Shown: positions 46,900-60,210 of the stretch, one piece after another
How positions within the stretch are numbered: position 1 is the first letter of the stretch
How the letters are laid out: each line of letters begins with the position of its first letter
Assembly: GCF_037975245.1 (NCBI RefSeq)
Contig: NC_092562.1
Location: forward strand, 6,859,501-6,923,500
Source: Apostichopus japonicus
Taxonomy: Eukaryota; Echinodermata; Holothuroidea; Aspidochirotida; Stichopodidae
Reading direction: 5' to 3'
DNA length: 64,000 nucleotides
Program-made: the position numbers and the translations under genes
Notes under the pieces: model-generated
Told to the model about the DNA's origin: nothing
What the model saw: the letters and a program-made list of their open reading frames with translations, nothing else
Databases searched by the model: none

Positions 46900-47691
46900 C
46901 ATGGGCGCAGATCGGTCTTGGATAATGGTATGTATGCGTGTATGTATGTATGTATGTATATTAGATCCTCCTGCAAGCAGGAACTCGCGAAGAAGCCTCA
47001 TTGGCCTATCAAAGCCGCAAGCTGACCGAAGTCAGTCTCTCACATTCATATTTAACGTCCATGATTATGAATTGTTAATTGTCAACAACTCTGTAACTGG
47101 ACGACATATACATTAATCTGGAAGTGACTCGAACCGGGGACCTCATGATTGAAAGGCACCGGCGTTAACCACTGAGCTAATGGTGGCGACCCATGTCTGT
47201 TCCCTGATACTATCTAAGCGGAGCACGATCATGGGTTCGCGCGTTTGGCAAATATACCTCCCAGATCGCCGGAAATAACACTTCCCAGACCCAATGATGC
47301 TCCCAAACCTGCTTAAGTTTTAGATCTCATGGCTTAGAAATTTAGTTTGGGAAAATACACGGGCGTTTGCAGAAAAAAAGGGGACAAATAATCCAAGTAG
47401 ACTTTTGAATACTATGGGTCTGGGGTCCTCTCCCAGAAAACAATTATAGACTGCCGCAAATGCGATTTCCGTCCTATATTTAACAACTGTGGATAAATAT
47501 AATGAAATGAGAACTGCTGCATGTCATTTGCACAATGGTGGATCAAACTGCGCCAAAGTTCAATACAGGGGAATTTGAAATACGGTGTTTGGTCAAGACA
47601 AATTGGTGGGGACACGGTATATCATGTCCCCACTACTGTAAAAGGTTGGCTGGGATGAGTCCCGCTGTCCCCGTCAGGATCTGCGCCCATG
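46900..47691. mobile_element. hAT-like element with a SINE inside
   Basis: The 14-bp perfect terminal inverted repeats are CATGGGCGCAGATC (46900-46913) and its complement (47678-47691). The 8-bp target duplication ACTACATC lies at 46892-46899 and 47692-47699. The interior has ACTATCTAAGCGGAGCACGA and AGATCGCCGGAAATAACACT, the shared family core. Its extra length over the 370-400 bp members is largely due to the SINE at 46927-47193. Confidence 0.87.
46927..47193 (-). mobile_element. tRNA-derived SINE
   Basis: The minus strand begins GTCGCCACCATTAGCTCAGT with A box TAGCTCAGTGG. B box GGTTCGAGTCA follows at tRNA-like spacing. An unrelated body of about 170 bases (AGACTGACTTCGGTCAGC, GGCCAATGAGGCTTC) ends in a (CATA)n tail. 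This A box, B box, body and simple-repeat tail is standard SINE structure. Pol III transcription is plausible. Confidence 0.72.
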
Positions 47692-47699
47692 ACTACATC

Positions 47700-48515
47700 C
47701 ATTAGTAAGCTTTTACAAAGCAGCTGCAGCAGCCAAAAGAATTATTGTTCTACCAATCAACCTATGAATTAGTTTTGCATGTTTTCGTTGATTTCCCAGC
47801 TGACAATAATTGAAGACAATTAACATTTTGGTTTGATGACGATTTATCTTATGAATGTATGGAGAGGTGGAACAATGGCACACCTTTGCTTGGAAGATAA
47901 AGAAATTAAACAAACAAGTTGAGTTGAAATTATTGTTAATTTTTATCAGTTTATCGCCAGTTGTTTGATAATAAACATCTGTGGTCTGTGCAATCAAAAG
48001 CAGGGTAGTGGATGGAGGGGACGGTGTAGGGGGGGAAGGGCACATGTTCTCCCAGTTTGGGAAGCTAAAGTGCCCCTTTGCATAAATTACAAGTCTCCTT
48101 TGGTAATTATATGTACCTCTTTTCCCCTTTCGTTCATACATGATAAAAATTGCCCTATTGCTCGAAATTGTTGTAGTTGCAAGAGTAAAATTAACAGTAG
48201 AAGTAATAAAAGTGTAAACTTTTTGGTGAAAAACTTCCAAATACTGGAATTTGTGGCACAGAATACACAGAGGATTAATTTTGTTGTAAACTTGAAGGAA
48301 AAAAGAGGGATTAACCCTTATAGGAGGTTTAAGTGCTTGTTTAAAGCAAGAGTGTGAACTCTGAAGCAGATTTCCTTACCTGGATGCCAGGTTTGTTCCA
48401 TTGAAGACGAGCCCCTTCACAGCAATAAACTGAACTGAATTTGACCAAACTATGTTCACTAAAAGAAACTCATAGCATTGGAGAATTCACAGATTAATTG
48501 TAGCTTTAATTTTGG
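47700..48515. other. Intergenic DNA, no gene seen
   Basis: A T-rich to A-rich stretch; no supported coding frame. TTCACAGCAATAAACTGAAC at 48416-48435 contains an AATAAA hexamer that could mark the end of an old retroelement. Confidence 0.35.
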
Positions 48516-48519
48516 AGTT

Positions 48520-49660
48520 ATCATGTGTAAAAGGTTTTCAGACTTTGATGCCTGTTAACCTCATGTGACCTTTGACCTCTACCAATTTCAATAGGATTCT
48601 TGCACTCACCAAGCTGGATCTACATACTAAGTATTTAGTTCAAGATAGATGTAATTCTTGTGTTATCGTGGTTAATTGATTTTCAGACTATCATTTAAAA
48701 TATCGATAAAAATGACCTGTGACCTCCACCAATATCAATAGGGTCCTTGTACTCAACAAGCTGCATCTACATACCATTTGTGAACTTCAAAAAAGATGCG
48801 CTTTTGAGTTATCTTGTTCGCAAAGTTTGCAGACTTTGACCTCTGTTGATTCCAAATGACCATTGAACTGCACATAAAATGATAGCCTTCTTGTACTCTA
48901 TAAGACCAATCCACATACCAAGTATGAAGTTAATCCACCATTAATGTTTTGTGTTATCGTGTTTACAAGCAAGTGTCACATGTGCACACACACACATTCA
49001 CACACATACATCACTAGTGGTGGACTGGCCACACGGCCAATGCCCGGTGGGCCGGCGAGCCTGGAAAAACTTACAGCCCATTTTCACAGTAGTTAATAGA
49101 ATTCAGACGGGTTGTGTAGAAATATATTTTTAACTGTGGGAATCAGCTCATGACATCACCATGTTAGTTAGTCTGTTAGTTCGTAACAAAAGAACATGCT
49201 ATTGGCAACCCGTACGTGCTAATGGATTTAACAGTTTTCCATGTTTTTCAAGCATGTTGTCACAAAATGCTTGAAAAAACTAAATAAATCCAGTCTAAGA
49301 CATATATTGTCTATATTTTTAAGACATATAATGTCTAGTTTTGTTTACGTTTTAAACTTTCCTCAATTTAATCAAGTGTTGCTTCTGGAAATTATTTTTG
49401 GATCATATTTAAAGGATTATTGTAACCTACAAAATTGAGAAATATAGCACCATTTTGCATCCAGGCATTCCTTAACTTCAAAAAAATCTCTATGGGGAGG
49501 CGGACCCCCCTCCCCTTAGACCCCTCCCCCAGGACGGCGATCACTTTGTAAGTAGCATATATATGAATAATGGGCCGGTCTAGGTGGAAAATGCCCGGGC
49601 CGGTTTTAAGACCCAGTCAGCCCCTGTACATCACCATTGCACAGATTCCACCATTATTTC
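48520..49660. repeat. Dispersed ~140-bp-unit repeat, interrupted by a hAT-like element
   Basis: Units with TGACCTCTACCAATTTCAAT (48575), TGACCTCCACCAATATCAAT (48720) and TGACCTCTGTTGATTCCAAA (48838) carry the family's CAATAGG, CATACCAAGTATGAAGTT and GTTATCGTGTTTACAAGC phrases. They end in a CA-rich tract, and the family tail CACCATTGCACAGATTCC resumes at 49632 after the insertion at 49015-49626. Confidence 0.68.
49015..49626. mobile_element. hAT-like non-autonomous element
   Basis: TAGTGGTGGACTGGCC at the left and GACCCAGTCAGCCCCTG at the right are imperfect inverted ends (about 10 of 15). The 8-bp duplication TACATCAC lies at 49007-49014 and 49627-49634, exactly splitting the host repeat. 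The interior has GGTGGGCCGG and its counterpart CCCGGGCCGG. No coding frame. Confidence 0.78.
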
Positions 49661-52600
49661 CGATTCATGACATCATTGGTCTCTTCACTGTCTCAGAAAC
49701 AAGAAATACCTTTGTTTGTGTCTTTAGTACTTGATTAAGAAAATGCACCAGTTTTAGAAATTATGGTGGTGGGTGAGGTTTAATTTTTATTGCAAAGATA
49801 TATCTATTTGAGCAAGCTACTCAGGCATAACAGTAATAGGAGACATAGTATTTCAACTTTAGTATGACTGCCAAACAGTACAACTGTGTAAATGTCACAT
49901 ACTAGTTTCCTGTGTCAGGTACAATGACCCATGGATTGGTCTAAATGAGGTCACCGGTCCATTTCCATCAAATTCCCTGTGATATGTAATAATTATTGTA
50001 ATGTTACCTGAACTGGTTTGATAATATCATTGAGCCCTCTTTACAGCCTACACCTCTGCATACTACCATGCATGAGTGTACAATGTAAACCAAGTTGGTA
50101 TCCCTGTTTGATCCATCAACTGTGGATCACATAATACAACCTTCATTTGAAATATTAAACACAATTAAAGGAGAGCACAAAGATTGTCATGGAGAAATTT
50201 TGCCTGATTACAAAATTGTTGATTTTATTATTCACAAGATACATGATATACAAAACATTAAACCAATGGTTAAGTCTGGCAACAAACCCTGTACTAAACA
50301 ATGCAAAACTATTACAAGACATGAAAACATTGCCACTAGCTCTGAAGGCATTCTATAACCCCAGAAATCTAAGCCCAGACCAGTCAAACAAGTACATCAA
50401 ATTAATACAAACAAGGCCACTTATATTTTTTTACTGGGAGACTCTCTTATTGCAAACTGCAGTTACAGTAGGATAAAGACAATGATGATATTGAATAGTG
50501 AGCATTCATGAAGACTGTATTAAACCCAATGATATAATTCCAGATATATTAATAATTTGATGCCAAGTTAATGGTATGAACATATTTAATGGTAGTTATC
50601 GGTATATCTTACTTGACATTACAAGGTTTCTGTGAACGATAAAAATTCAATAAGGTTTAATAATAAAGTTAACATGAGTGACAAACAATTAAGTTATGAA
50701 TACAAACAACATGTTTATTTGCTATGTTTGCCTTACTTGCTGCCTAATTAGTAATTAGGCTTCTTTTCATCTTTTGAGATAATTTACAGTTGAAGCATTG
50801 ATATATCTACTGTATTCCTTCACAGCTGAGTTCTTTTCATAATTGCAAAATGGTGTGTCACCTTTTTAAGTATTATAAGCCCCCCTGACCCTCCTCCTGG
50901 TTAGTGTGGTACTACTGTTATGCAGCAACCTGCTGAATTGTCCTAAATAATACAAAACAATGAATACATACAATAATCCAAAGTATGTCACATAATGTTG
51001 TATTAACCAACATCAACCAGGAGAGCAGTTCTAAGGATTAAACAAATCTAACATTTGCCTGGAAAAGGTCTGGAAAGATGTTGGAACAGGTGAAATACTG
51101 AATCCCAATAGCAGCTGTATCTTTTCTTGTTTGAATGACATAGTTACATCTAACTTGATTATATACCTGTGTAATATTGTACCTTACAGCTGGTCATACA
51201 GGGCTCTCATGATTTCCTACTACAAGCAACCACTTGCATATAAATCATGTTAGCATGCATAAATAGGTGATAGGTTATTGGTTGTCAAACCTTTTTCCAG
51301 AAGTACAAAATGCAAGGAACCCCTAGAGAAGGTGACAGATAGTGGTACAATAATGATTGGTAGCAGCAGATAATAAAATGCGGATGGCCTACACCTTTAT
51401 TAAAGGATAAATTGAATCATACTGTTGGTAAAAATGAAATTGATCTTTGTAGTAATACAGTTTGGCTGAAACTGAACAAGACATGCCCTTAGATTTACTT
51501 CTGTGACACACTTTAAAGCAGGTTTCTTTTCCCTTTTTGTCAAATATTATCAGCTTTCTAACCAAACCTACTAACATAAAATAAGAATGCATTTGATAAC
51601 AAAACAAGTCATCAAACAGATACCTTCACCAATTAAGAAGCAATACATTGCTTAATGTCAGGTGACATTAAGAAGCAATAACTAATTTGATCCATTTAAT
51701 TATTTTAATTTCTTCATCCAGAACTTTTCAATAAATTCATTTTTTATAAGTTTTCAGCAATCATAATTTGTCAGAAATGTTTGGCTTTTTCATAAAAACT
51801 TCAAATAAAACTTACCAAATCAAGCTTAGTGATCTGCATTCTATGGAATTTGAAATCTTGAACAGAATTTAAAATTTGCCCTTAATTGCTGTCAAAAGCT
51901 GCCTTAATGTGTAGTCTTTGATCCATATGTATTGTCTACTACAACATACTGAATAGCTTGCTTTGGTACACACACTGCATTCTTTTATCAATAACATAAG
52001 GAACAAAATTAATCTTGAGATGCTACAGACAAGTAATATCAGTTTCCATCAGTTTAAGGACACATTCAACACTTGTAATACCAGATGCTCATCAATCAAA
52101 TAACTGGACTCCTAATTTAACACAGAGCCTATAAAGTCAGCACTTCACAAGCAAATAGTCCCAAATAGCACAAAGTACAAGGGCACACATTGTTGAACTC
52201 ATCCTAAGGTGCCATTTGGTTTAAAATGAAGCTAAAGATTACTGTTAAAATTAAGTCATACTGGGAAATATAGTCATATAGTCCTGACAGATGTAAAAAG
52301 GGCATCAATCCTCAAATGACTTCTTACAACAAGCAGAAGTCCTTGATACTGTAACCTTATGTGGAATATTCCCATTTCATAACATGATCTGTTCATAACA
52401 TATAATTACTAGATTTATTGCTCTTTGTGAAATAAAATTCATAATATGTAAGCAACTGTTTAATTGAGATAAGTAGAGAAGAATGCTGAATGTACATAAT
52501 AAATATATTTACAAGTGTCTACCCTTACCACTGATATTGTACGGAATGAAACAACATTAAAGGTATCAAACCTTCTCTCACGGCAAGGATGTGACCATAT

Positions 52601-54766
52601 TATACATGTATGTAATGTAAATATTACCCACAGATACATAAAAGTGCCTTATTTAACGGCATGTGTAAAAAGACAGTGTAAAGTTATACTAAGGCTAAGT
52701 TGGGGATTAATTGGACCATGACAAGGATGAGTTTGATGAAAAATGCTATGATTAACTTTGCTTTAATTTATATTATGATGGGACCACTCTTCTTAGAAGG
52801 GATTCAAGATGCATATTGCATTGGTCAGTAACTGTGCAGCAGTTTAAGCAACCCATGTAATATAATTGGATGCACCTTAACCCTAACTAGCAGATTTATG
52901 TGAATTCAGCAAATGGGACGCTTGATCCACACTCAAATCAATAGAGGGAGCTGTCATAGCTTGACAAGCAGAACATAACGTTATCATGAGTTGATCACTA
53001 GCAGTTCATACAATTTCTTTCAAAATTATTGAAGAAGAAGAGATCTGTTTCCGTCAAACTCAATGTGTTAGGCAACCTTATAGAAACCTAGTTTTGTATC
53101 TGGTTAGTAACTGTCCGTTAGTTGAAAGTAAGGTAACCCTTGTCAGGTGACTGCCTACAATTTTACTCCAATACCAAGCACTGTTTAGATGACCTTGTAC
53201 TGTTGTCACTAGAGATCTCTTTTGCACTGTTAAGACACAATTCATGCCTGGATTTAAGGAATGACCTGAAATGAATAATCAGCTGTGGTGAGTTTTGATA
53301 CAAACAAATTCAAGTTTGCTCAAGTCTGCTTATCAATAGCATTTGACCATACAAAATGGATTGTGGGTATTCACAATGGCCTACTTTTCAATATCTATGA
53401 AAATACAGTTTCTTTCTTAATAAATTTACATAAAATCAGCAGAGTAAACATACACCAAGGTTTAGGGTGAATTAGGACTATCACTGAAACCCTCTGTGGC
53501 AGATGGCAGTGAAGGTGAGTTCTACTGCTAGGTCAGCTAAGTCTTAGCCTGCCAAAGTTTAGCTAGGTCTAAGGGCATGTTGTCATAGGCTATATACAGA
53601 CTCTCAGAGTATGACATATGCAGTGACTATACAACTAAGTTTTATTGTTATTAATTACAAATGCAGATTACATTTTATTCTTCTTTGCAGTCCATCCAAG
53701 TTTCAAGATATGAGAAAATGGAGAAAGCAGTAACTATACAAACAGAAATGGTGTTAGTGATGCTCTGTAATGTAAACTCAATTAATTTGTGTGCTTTGTT
53801 TATTAACATGTCATATATAACAATGTACCTTTGAGTTTAAATAGATAAAGGAGCTATGAAGATGAAATAACCAGCACCAGTAACAGCATAAATGTATGTT
53901 TTATGCTACAAAACTCTCTTAAAGACATCATAAACCTAACTATGTATGAAAAACTCATCTCTTCATGCACTTAGCAACTTCTTCTACCTGTGGTACCCAA
54001 CAACAGTTAGGTTTAGGTATTCCTGTAAAATAATTAGAACAGGTGGTTTTGCTATTTTGCAATCACATTAGGCTACAGTCAAATATATTCAGGATCCAAC
54101 TATTGAAATGTTTCAAATGATAATTAATCAACTAATCAATTATGGTTGCATTATAATCACTTGTGAGTATCTTTGTGTCACTGAGAAACTGCCATAAATT
54201 ATTTGGACACCTCACAATAGCAGACCACTGAGTGTCCTTTGTCTGTAAGAGGCTGACCATATTCCATGTACGGTGGAGACTGTGAGACATCATAGCAGAT
54301 TATTGGGCATATTCCATACCATGGAGACCCCGACACATCAAACTAAACTCCTTCACTGAATCCTGAACTTGTCGCTTGTTGACTTTGTTCCTGTTGTGAT
54401 AAAAAAGATACATAGTGTTAAAAACAACTCTGAAATACTTTAACACACAAAATTTGGATCATTTAATAAAGACAACTTTTTATTGATCTTTCAATGCACT
54501 TTTTACTGTTGGAAAATGAAGTTTTAAATGTGGCAAGTCATTGGGTAAACATGATATAATCCATTAAAGGATGACTGAATGCACACGATTAACTTTGTTG
54601 TATTTAAATACTGTCAATAAACAGCATTGTCAGTCTAGGTTATATTTCTGCAACTCCCTGTATGCTTCAGAGCTCCCCAGAACCCCCCCCCCCCCCTCCC
54701 TTCAATGATGGCATCATACAATTAGTACACTCTAACTAGTCTTTTATATGTACACAAATACATTCC
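49661..54766. other. AT-rich intergenic DNA, no gene recognised
   Basis: Only short frames are present, none with family similarity or splice-consistent partners. The frame at 50095-50358 is not convincing. No mobile-element termini were seen. Neighbour-gene UTR cannot be excluded. Confidence 0.45.
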
Positions 54767-55095
54767 AAGTCTTTCATAACCCTCATACCTTAGCTAGATC
54801 CAATACATTCTGTTCTACATCACTGGCCCAAGTCTTTCATAACCCACATATCCTAGCTAGATCCAATACATTCTGTTCTACATCACTGGCCCTTGGAAGT
54901 CTTTCATAACCCTCATATCCTAGCTAGATCCAATACATTCTGTTCTACATCACTGGCCCAAGTCTTTCATAACCCTCATACCTTAGCTAGATCCAATACA
55001 TTCTGTTCTAACCCTCATATCCTAGCTAGATCCAATTCATTCTGTTCTACATCACTGGCCCAAGTCTTTCATAACCCTCATACCATAGCTAGATC
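54767..55095. repeat. 63-bp tandem repeat, about five copies
   Basis: AAGTCTTTCATAACCCTCAT recurs at 54767, 54830, 54897, 54960 and about 55062, with CTAGCTAGATCCAATACATT and ACATCACTGGCCC in each. One junction has a 4-base insertion (CCTTGG) and one unit is partial. Confidence 0.93.
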
Positions 55096-57015
55096 TATCA
55101 TTAAATATTTCAATCCTTCCAATGATAATCAAGATGTCTTAGTTTGGAATTAACTTAGGCGTGACTAGTTAATGAAATAATAACATTTAAAAACCAAAGA
55201 GCTCAGATCAATCTGATCAAGGCTCTAGAGAAAAAAACATGTCAAATTATTGACATAGCTTACAAGCTGCTCACTTGATATCAAGTTTACAGAACAAATG
55301 TGTTTATCAACAGCGGCCAAAATCCATCACTGATAAGATAGCCCTCCATTTAATTTCTAGGATTGTCTACTAAGTTACGCCATTTAATGCAGTCAAGTCA
55401 ACGTGAGAATGCACATGTAACCAATGAATCCCTGTAACAATTATAAAATGTCAAGTCATACAGTACTTTAGATCTCTGGTCTAATACACTTCAATTGCCT
55501 AATATTATCTGCCTCATGCACTGTAAATTGATTACAATAAAATAATAATATACAAAAGAAAAGAGCACCTGAATAACTGAAATCTCAAAAAATTTGGTTA
55601 GTTTGATACTGTGGACTACAAAACTCCATTATGTTTACTACTTAATGGCCAGGGAGGGGAATGGAGTGCGTCAATGCTGATGCATCAAGCAGCTGGATGA
55701 AACCACTCCTTTCCGTAACAAACAGAAGGATTCACATATGAAATGTTGTGTTTACAGGATAAATCGTGCATCAAACTGGCAATGTTTCAATCTCACAAGA
55801 AAAACAAAGAAAACAGGAACCATATCTGACAAACTGACTGGCTGAAAGATTTACTGACAAAGTGACAACCCTCCAACCTCCCCCCCCCCCCGTCCACCTC
55901 AAACTACCCTTGCCTGATTTTCTTTCATGGTTGTCCAAAGTGTCCAGTACAAGTATGGATTAATGTTGCTTTCACTCAGTTAACATGGCCAAGTCATATT
56001 AGAAGCCTTCATTTCCTATTACCAACAAACATCAATCAAACTCAGCCTGCTGTACAAAGCAAGTAAAGTGTTGTCATTGCCAGGACAGTACACTGTGTTC
56101 TCAATGAAGGAAGGATTCAACACCCTGTACTACCCAGGTCAGCTCTTGTTGTTACTGCTGCTCAGTGCAAGGAGAGCATGGGGTCATTCTTGGTTTTATT
56201 AGGCATGTGTGTATCTTTGAGTATTGCTGGATATTTGGAAGGTTAGGCCTATGGGAGTACTACCTGTTTACACATTTTGGTACAATTTCTAAGAAAGCTT
56301 CTGTGGTGCAATACAGAAGAGGCAAAAGAGACTTTTTAACTGACAGCTATCAGAACATTGTTTAGTTAAACCCTCCAGAGAAATCTGACGAAAGCCAGGT
56401 GCATTCTTTACAGCAGGTTTGGATCATATTTACTTGCTTAAATGAAAGGAAGGACTAACTTAAATGTAGAGAATCAAAGACATTGATCAAAATGATTTTT
56501 TTTGGTCATGATTGACAGAAAGACTGAGGTTGTTCATTGATCAATAAATTATTATTCACACTATTATGTGGCAAAGTTACACCGTAATACAATATTACTA
56601 GCCTAGTACTGTTTATTATTATATATCAATATATACAATTTAGCCTAACTGTTTATTTTTATAAATCAATATATAACTATTTCATGTCTGTTAAAGAACT
56701 AAAAGTGATTCAAGTATAGGTCCCTCTACTAGAAGCAGCACAAGAGAGATTAAAAAGATTAAACAACTCAAGGTAAACTGTTTTTCACTGTTATATGCAA
56801 ATGATGGGTTTACTTAATCTTAAACTTAGTTCCAATTAGTAAGAAGCTTATAAATGTGTTTGATCTTGTGATTGGATTGGACGAATGTAAACACAGTTCC
56901 TGATTTTGACACAAGAGCCATGAAATCCTTTCCACACTTCTACCACTAGCCCTCCTCATGTAATTCATCATATATAACAATTGCTGAAAAAATAAGCAGA
57001 AGTGATACCAGAATG
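55096..57015. other. AT-rich intergenic DNA, no gene recognised
   Basis: No supported frame. Two near copies of TTATATATCAATATATA at about 56610-56680 are simple AT-rich duplications. A C run lies at 55880-55890. Confidence 0.4.
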
Positions 57016-57020
57016 CAAAA

Positions 57021-58003
57021 ATGCATTGTGGTTTTGATGATGTTAACATTCAGAGCAGATTTCTACATGAGGCTGATGTAATGTATAGTGAGGGTGTACA
57101 ACATACTTGATCTTAGTAATACAGTGAAAAACAGTGTGATGTGACAAACCATATATACACAATAACACAGGCTGTCCTGAAATGACCCATGGCTTCAACA
57201 ACAGGCTTCATGTACTAAATGTGATACATCAACATACTAAATATGACATCTGTCCTTGTTGAAAATATTGTGTAAAAAATGTTACACAATTTGACCCCTG
57301 GTGAACTCATACAACCATTTACCTCTGCCCACAACATTAGGCTTCCTGTACTCAATGTGGTACAATAACATTCCAACTATGCGATCTGTCCAAGCTTCCA
57401 TTGCAAGATTATGCTTAGGAAGGTGCATTAGTGTAGAGACACAGGTAAGAGGGGAGTGAAGTAAATGTTTGGCATTTGTTGACTTCAAATGACCTTTGCC
57501 CGCCACCAAAATGAATAGGCTTCATTTACTCAATGTTATACAAGGGAGTTGTTCCATAACAACTCCCTTGTTATACATCTTCATACCAAGTATGAGATCT
57601 GCCCAAGCTTCCAATATTGAGATATTATATTTACAAGGTTTTCACAATTTGACCTCTGATGACCCCAAATGACCTTTAACCTCCACCAAAAACGATAGGC
57701 TCCTTGTGCTCAATGTGGTACTTCTACACATCAAATATGAGGTCTGCCCAAGCTGCCGTTCTTGAAATATCATGTTTACAAGGTTTTCACAATCTGACTC
57801 CTGGTGACCCCAAATGACCTTTTACCTCTACAATAAACAAAACAATTCTTTTACTTAACGTGGTACTTGTCAACACTTAATATCAAAATGGTGCGACCTT
57901 CCCTTCTTCAGATATCATGTTAACAAGCTGGGCATCACAAAAGCACCCCCCCCCCGCCGCCCACACAGCATCATGACAGGTAACGATTATCATCGAAACC
58001 AAG
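57021..58003. repeat. Dispersed repeat copy with complete TGGTTTYGATGAT ends
   Basis: Starts TGGTTTTGATGATGTTAACA and ends ACGATTATCATCGAAACCA, the same inverted ends as 2838-3421. Units with TGACCTCTGATGACCCCAAA, CACCAAAAACGATAGG and GAGATATTATATTTACAAGG recur near 57290, 57480, 57645 and 57795. A small palindrome is inserted at 57541. Confidence 0.75.
57541..57570. mobile_element. 30-bp perfect palindromic insertion flanked by TTATA
   Basis: CAAGGGAGTTGTT, loop CCAT, then its exact inverse AACAACTCCCTTG. TTATA stands on each side (57536-57540 and 57571-57575). It interrupts the family phrase ACTCAATG...CATACCAAGTATGAG that is continuous in other copies, so it is an insertion: two abutting transposon ends with nothing between. 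Confidence 0.72.
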
Positions 58004-58880
58004 CAACAAACTGAGTGACATGCAGACTATAGTACAAAGTCTGGGTCCTGATTTTTCCTGAGAAGGTTTAAACGCTATCTTATCATGTTCATGAAGCTGT
58101 ATCATGTGCAGGCACACATGTAATGCACAGGTGTCCATGATAGCTAAATTACATTATTACTTCTTTTGTGACAGGTTCTAAGGCAACACTGAACAATAAA
58201 TAATGTTTGGGGAAAGGTTGGATGCAATTAACTTGCTGAATTTGTTTATGGACAATCATATTATTAATTTCAAGCAGAGCATGGATTTAAATTAGATACT
58301 AAACATATCTTTCAACAGATTAGCAAAAGGTCATAGGCATAACGAAACCAGGGAGGCTGACACAAAAATACTGACTCAGACATGAATTGTACCAATTCAA
58401 CAGTGCTTTCTTCAGTAATTGCTCCCAACTATGCCACATTTAGGGTTCACATCAGGGGTAAACACAAACTCAGGAAACATCTACCAAGATACTGTGGAGA
58501 AAGTGATTTACAGCAATGAAGTTGTATGTGTGTGTGTTATAATTATAGGTAAATACTTTGCCCTTTATTCCCCAGGTCAATCTGTTCTTGGCAACATCAA
58601 TTCCAAACAATAAACTATTACTTGGACCTTTGCCAGGCGATTGAATTATCAGTATTAGAGTGATACAGGGGAGATGTGGATTGTGATACTAACTTTGTGT
58701 ACTTATTGTGACACTACTCAATAAGCTGAAACAACCAAACTGTATCTCTACTGAATGGAACAAGATTTAAAGGAATTGAGCTAAGTCAATGCAACCTATT
58801 TTGTCTCAAATATTTGGAAAACTTACCAAATGCAGACCTGCCAACTTTACCAGCAAACTCCTTTTTTTTTACAATGGAAA
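58004..58880. other. Intergenic DNA, no gene seen
   Basis: No supported frame, splice pattern or repeat boundary in this interval. Confidence 0.4.
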
Positions 58881-60210
58881 TCTCCTGCTCTCCTGATTAA
58901 TGTGCTAATCTCCTGCTATCACCTGATTAATGTGCTAATCTCCTGCTCTCCTGATTAATGTGCTAATCTCCTGCTCTCCTGATTAATGTGCTAATCTCCT
59001 ACTCTCCTGATTAATGTTCTAATCTCCTACTCTCCTGATTAATGTGCTAATCTCCTACTCTCCTGATTAATATGCTAATCTCCTACTCTCCTGATTATTG
59101 TGCTAATCTCCTACTCTACTGATTAATATGCTAATCTCCTACTCTCCTGATTAATGTGCTAATCTCCTACTCTCCTGATTTATGTGCTAAACTCCTACTC
59201 TCCTGATTAATGTGCTAATCTCCTACTCTCCTGATTTATGTGCTAAACTCCTACTCTCCTGATTTATGTGCTAAACTCCTACTCTCCTGATTAATGTGCT
59301 AATCTCCTACGCTACTGATTAATGTGCTAATCTCCTACTCTCCTGATTTATGTGCTAAACTCCTACTCTCCTGATTAATGTGCTAATCTCCTACTCTCCT
59401 GATTTATGTGCTAAACTCCTACTCTCCTGATTTATGTGCTAAACTCCTACTCTCCTGATTAATGTGCTAATCTCCTACTCTACTGATTAATGTGCTAATC
59501 TCCTACTCTCCTGATTAATGTGCTAATCTCCTACTCTCCTGATTAATGTGCTAATCTCCTACTCTCCTGATTAATGTGCTAATCTCCTACTCTCCTGATT
59601 AATGTGCTAATCTCCTACTCTCCTGATTTATGTGCTAAACTCCTACTCTCCTGATTAATGTGCTAAACTCCTACTCTCCTGATTAATGTGCTAATCTCCT
59701 ACTCTCCTGATTAATGTGCTAATCTCCTACTCTCCTGATTTATATGCTAAACTCCTACTCTCCTGATTAATGTGCTAATCTCCTACTCTCCTGATTAATG
59801 TGCTAATCTCCTACTCTCCTGATTTATGTGCTAAACTCCTACTCTCCTGATTAATGTGCTAATCGCCTACTCTCCTGATTAATGTGCTAATCTCCTACTC
59901 TCCTGATTAATATGCTAATCTCCTACTCTCCTGATTAATGTGCTAATCTCCTACTCTCCTGATTAATGTGCTAATCTCCTACTCTCCTGATTTATGTGCT
60001 AAACTCCTACTCTCCTGATTAATGTGCTAATCTCCTACTCTCCTGATTAATGTGCTAATCTCCTACTCTCCTGATTAATATGCTAATCTCCTACTCTCCT
60101 GATTAATGTGCTAATCTCCTACTCTCCTGATTAATGTGCTAATCTCCTGCTATCTCCTTATTAATGTGCTAATCTCCTACTCTCCTGATTAATGTGCTAA
60201 TCTCCTGATT
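58881..60210. repeat. 28-bp minisatellite, about 47 copies in two variants
   Basis: The unit is CTCCTGATTAATGTGCTAAT + CTCCTACT, repeated head to tail with hardly any indels. About 10 units carry two linked changes (TTAATG to TTTATG and CTAATC to CTAAAC). Edge units read TGCT in place of TACT and are more diverged, as in an array growing from its centre. Confidence 0.96.

Noticed and set aside
50095-50476. Two overlapping small frames as a gene
   Set aside because: No recognisable motif, no splice-consistent neighbours, AT-rich composition like the surroundings; expected by chance.
58881-60210. Possible CRISPR array (regular 28-bp repeats)
   Set aside because: Repeats are head to tail with no unique spacers, and the host is eukaryotic.
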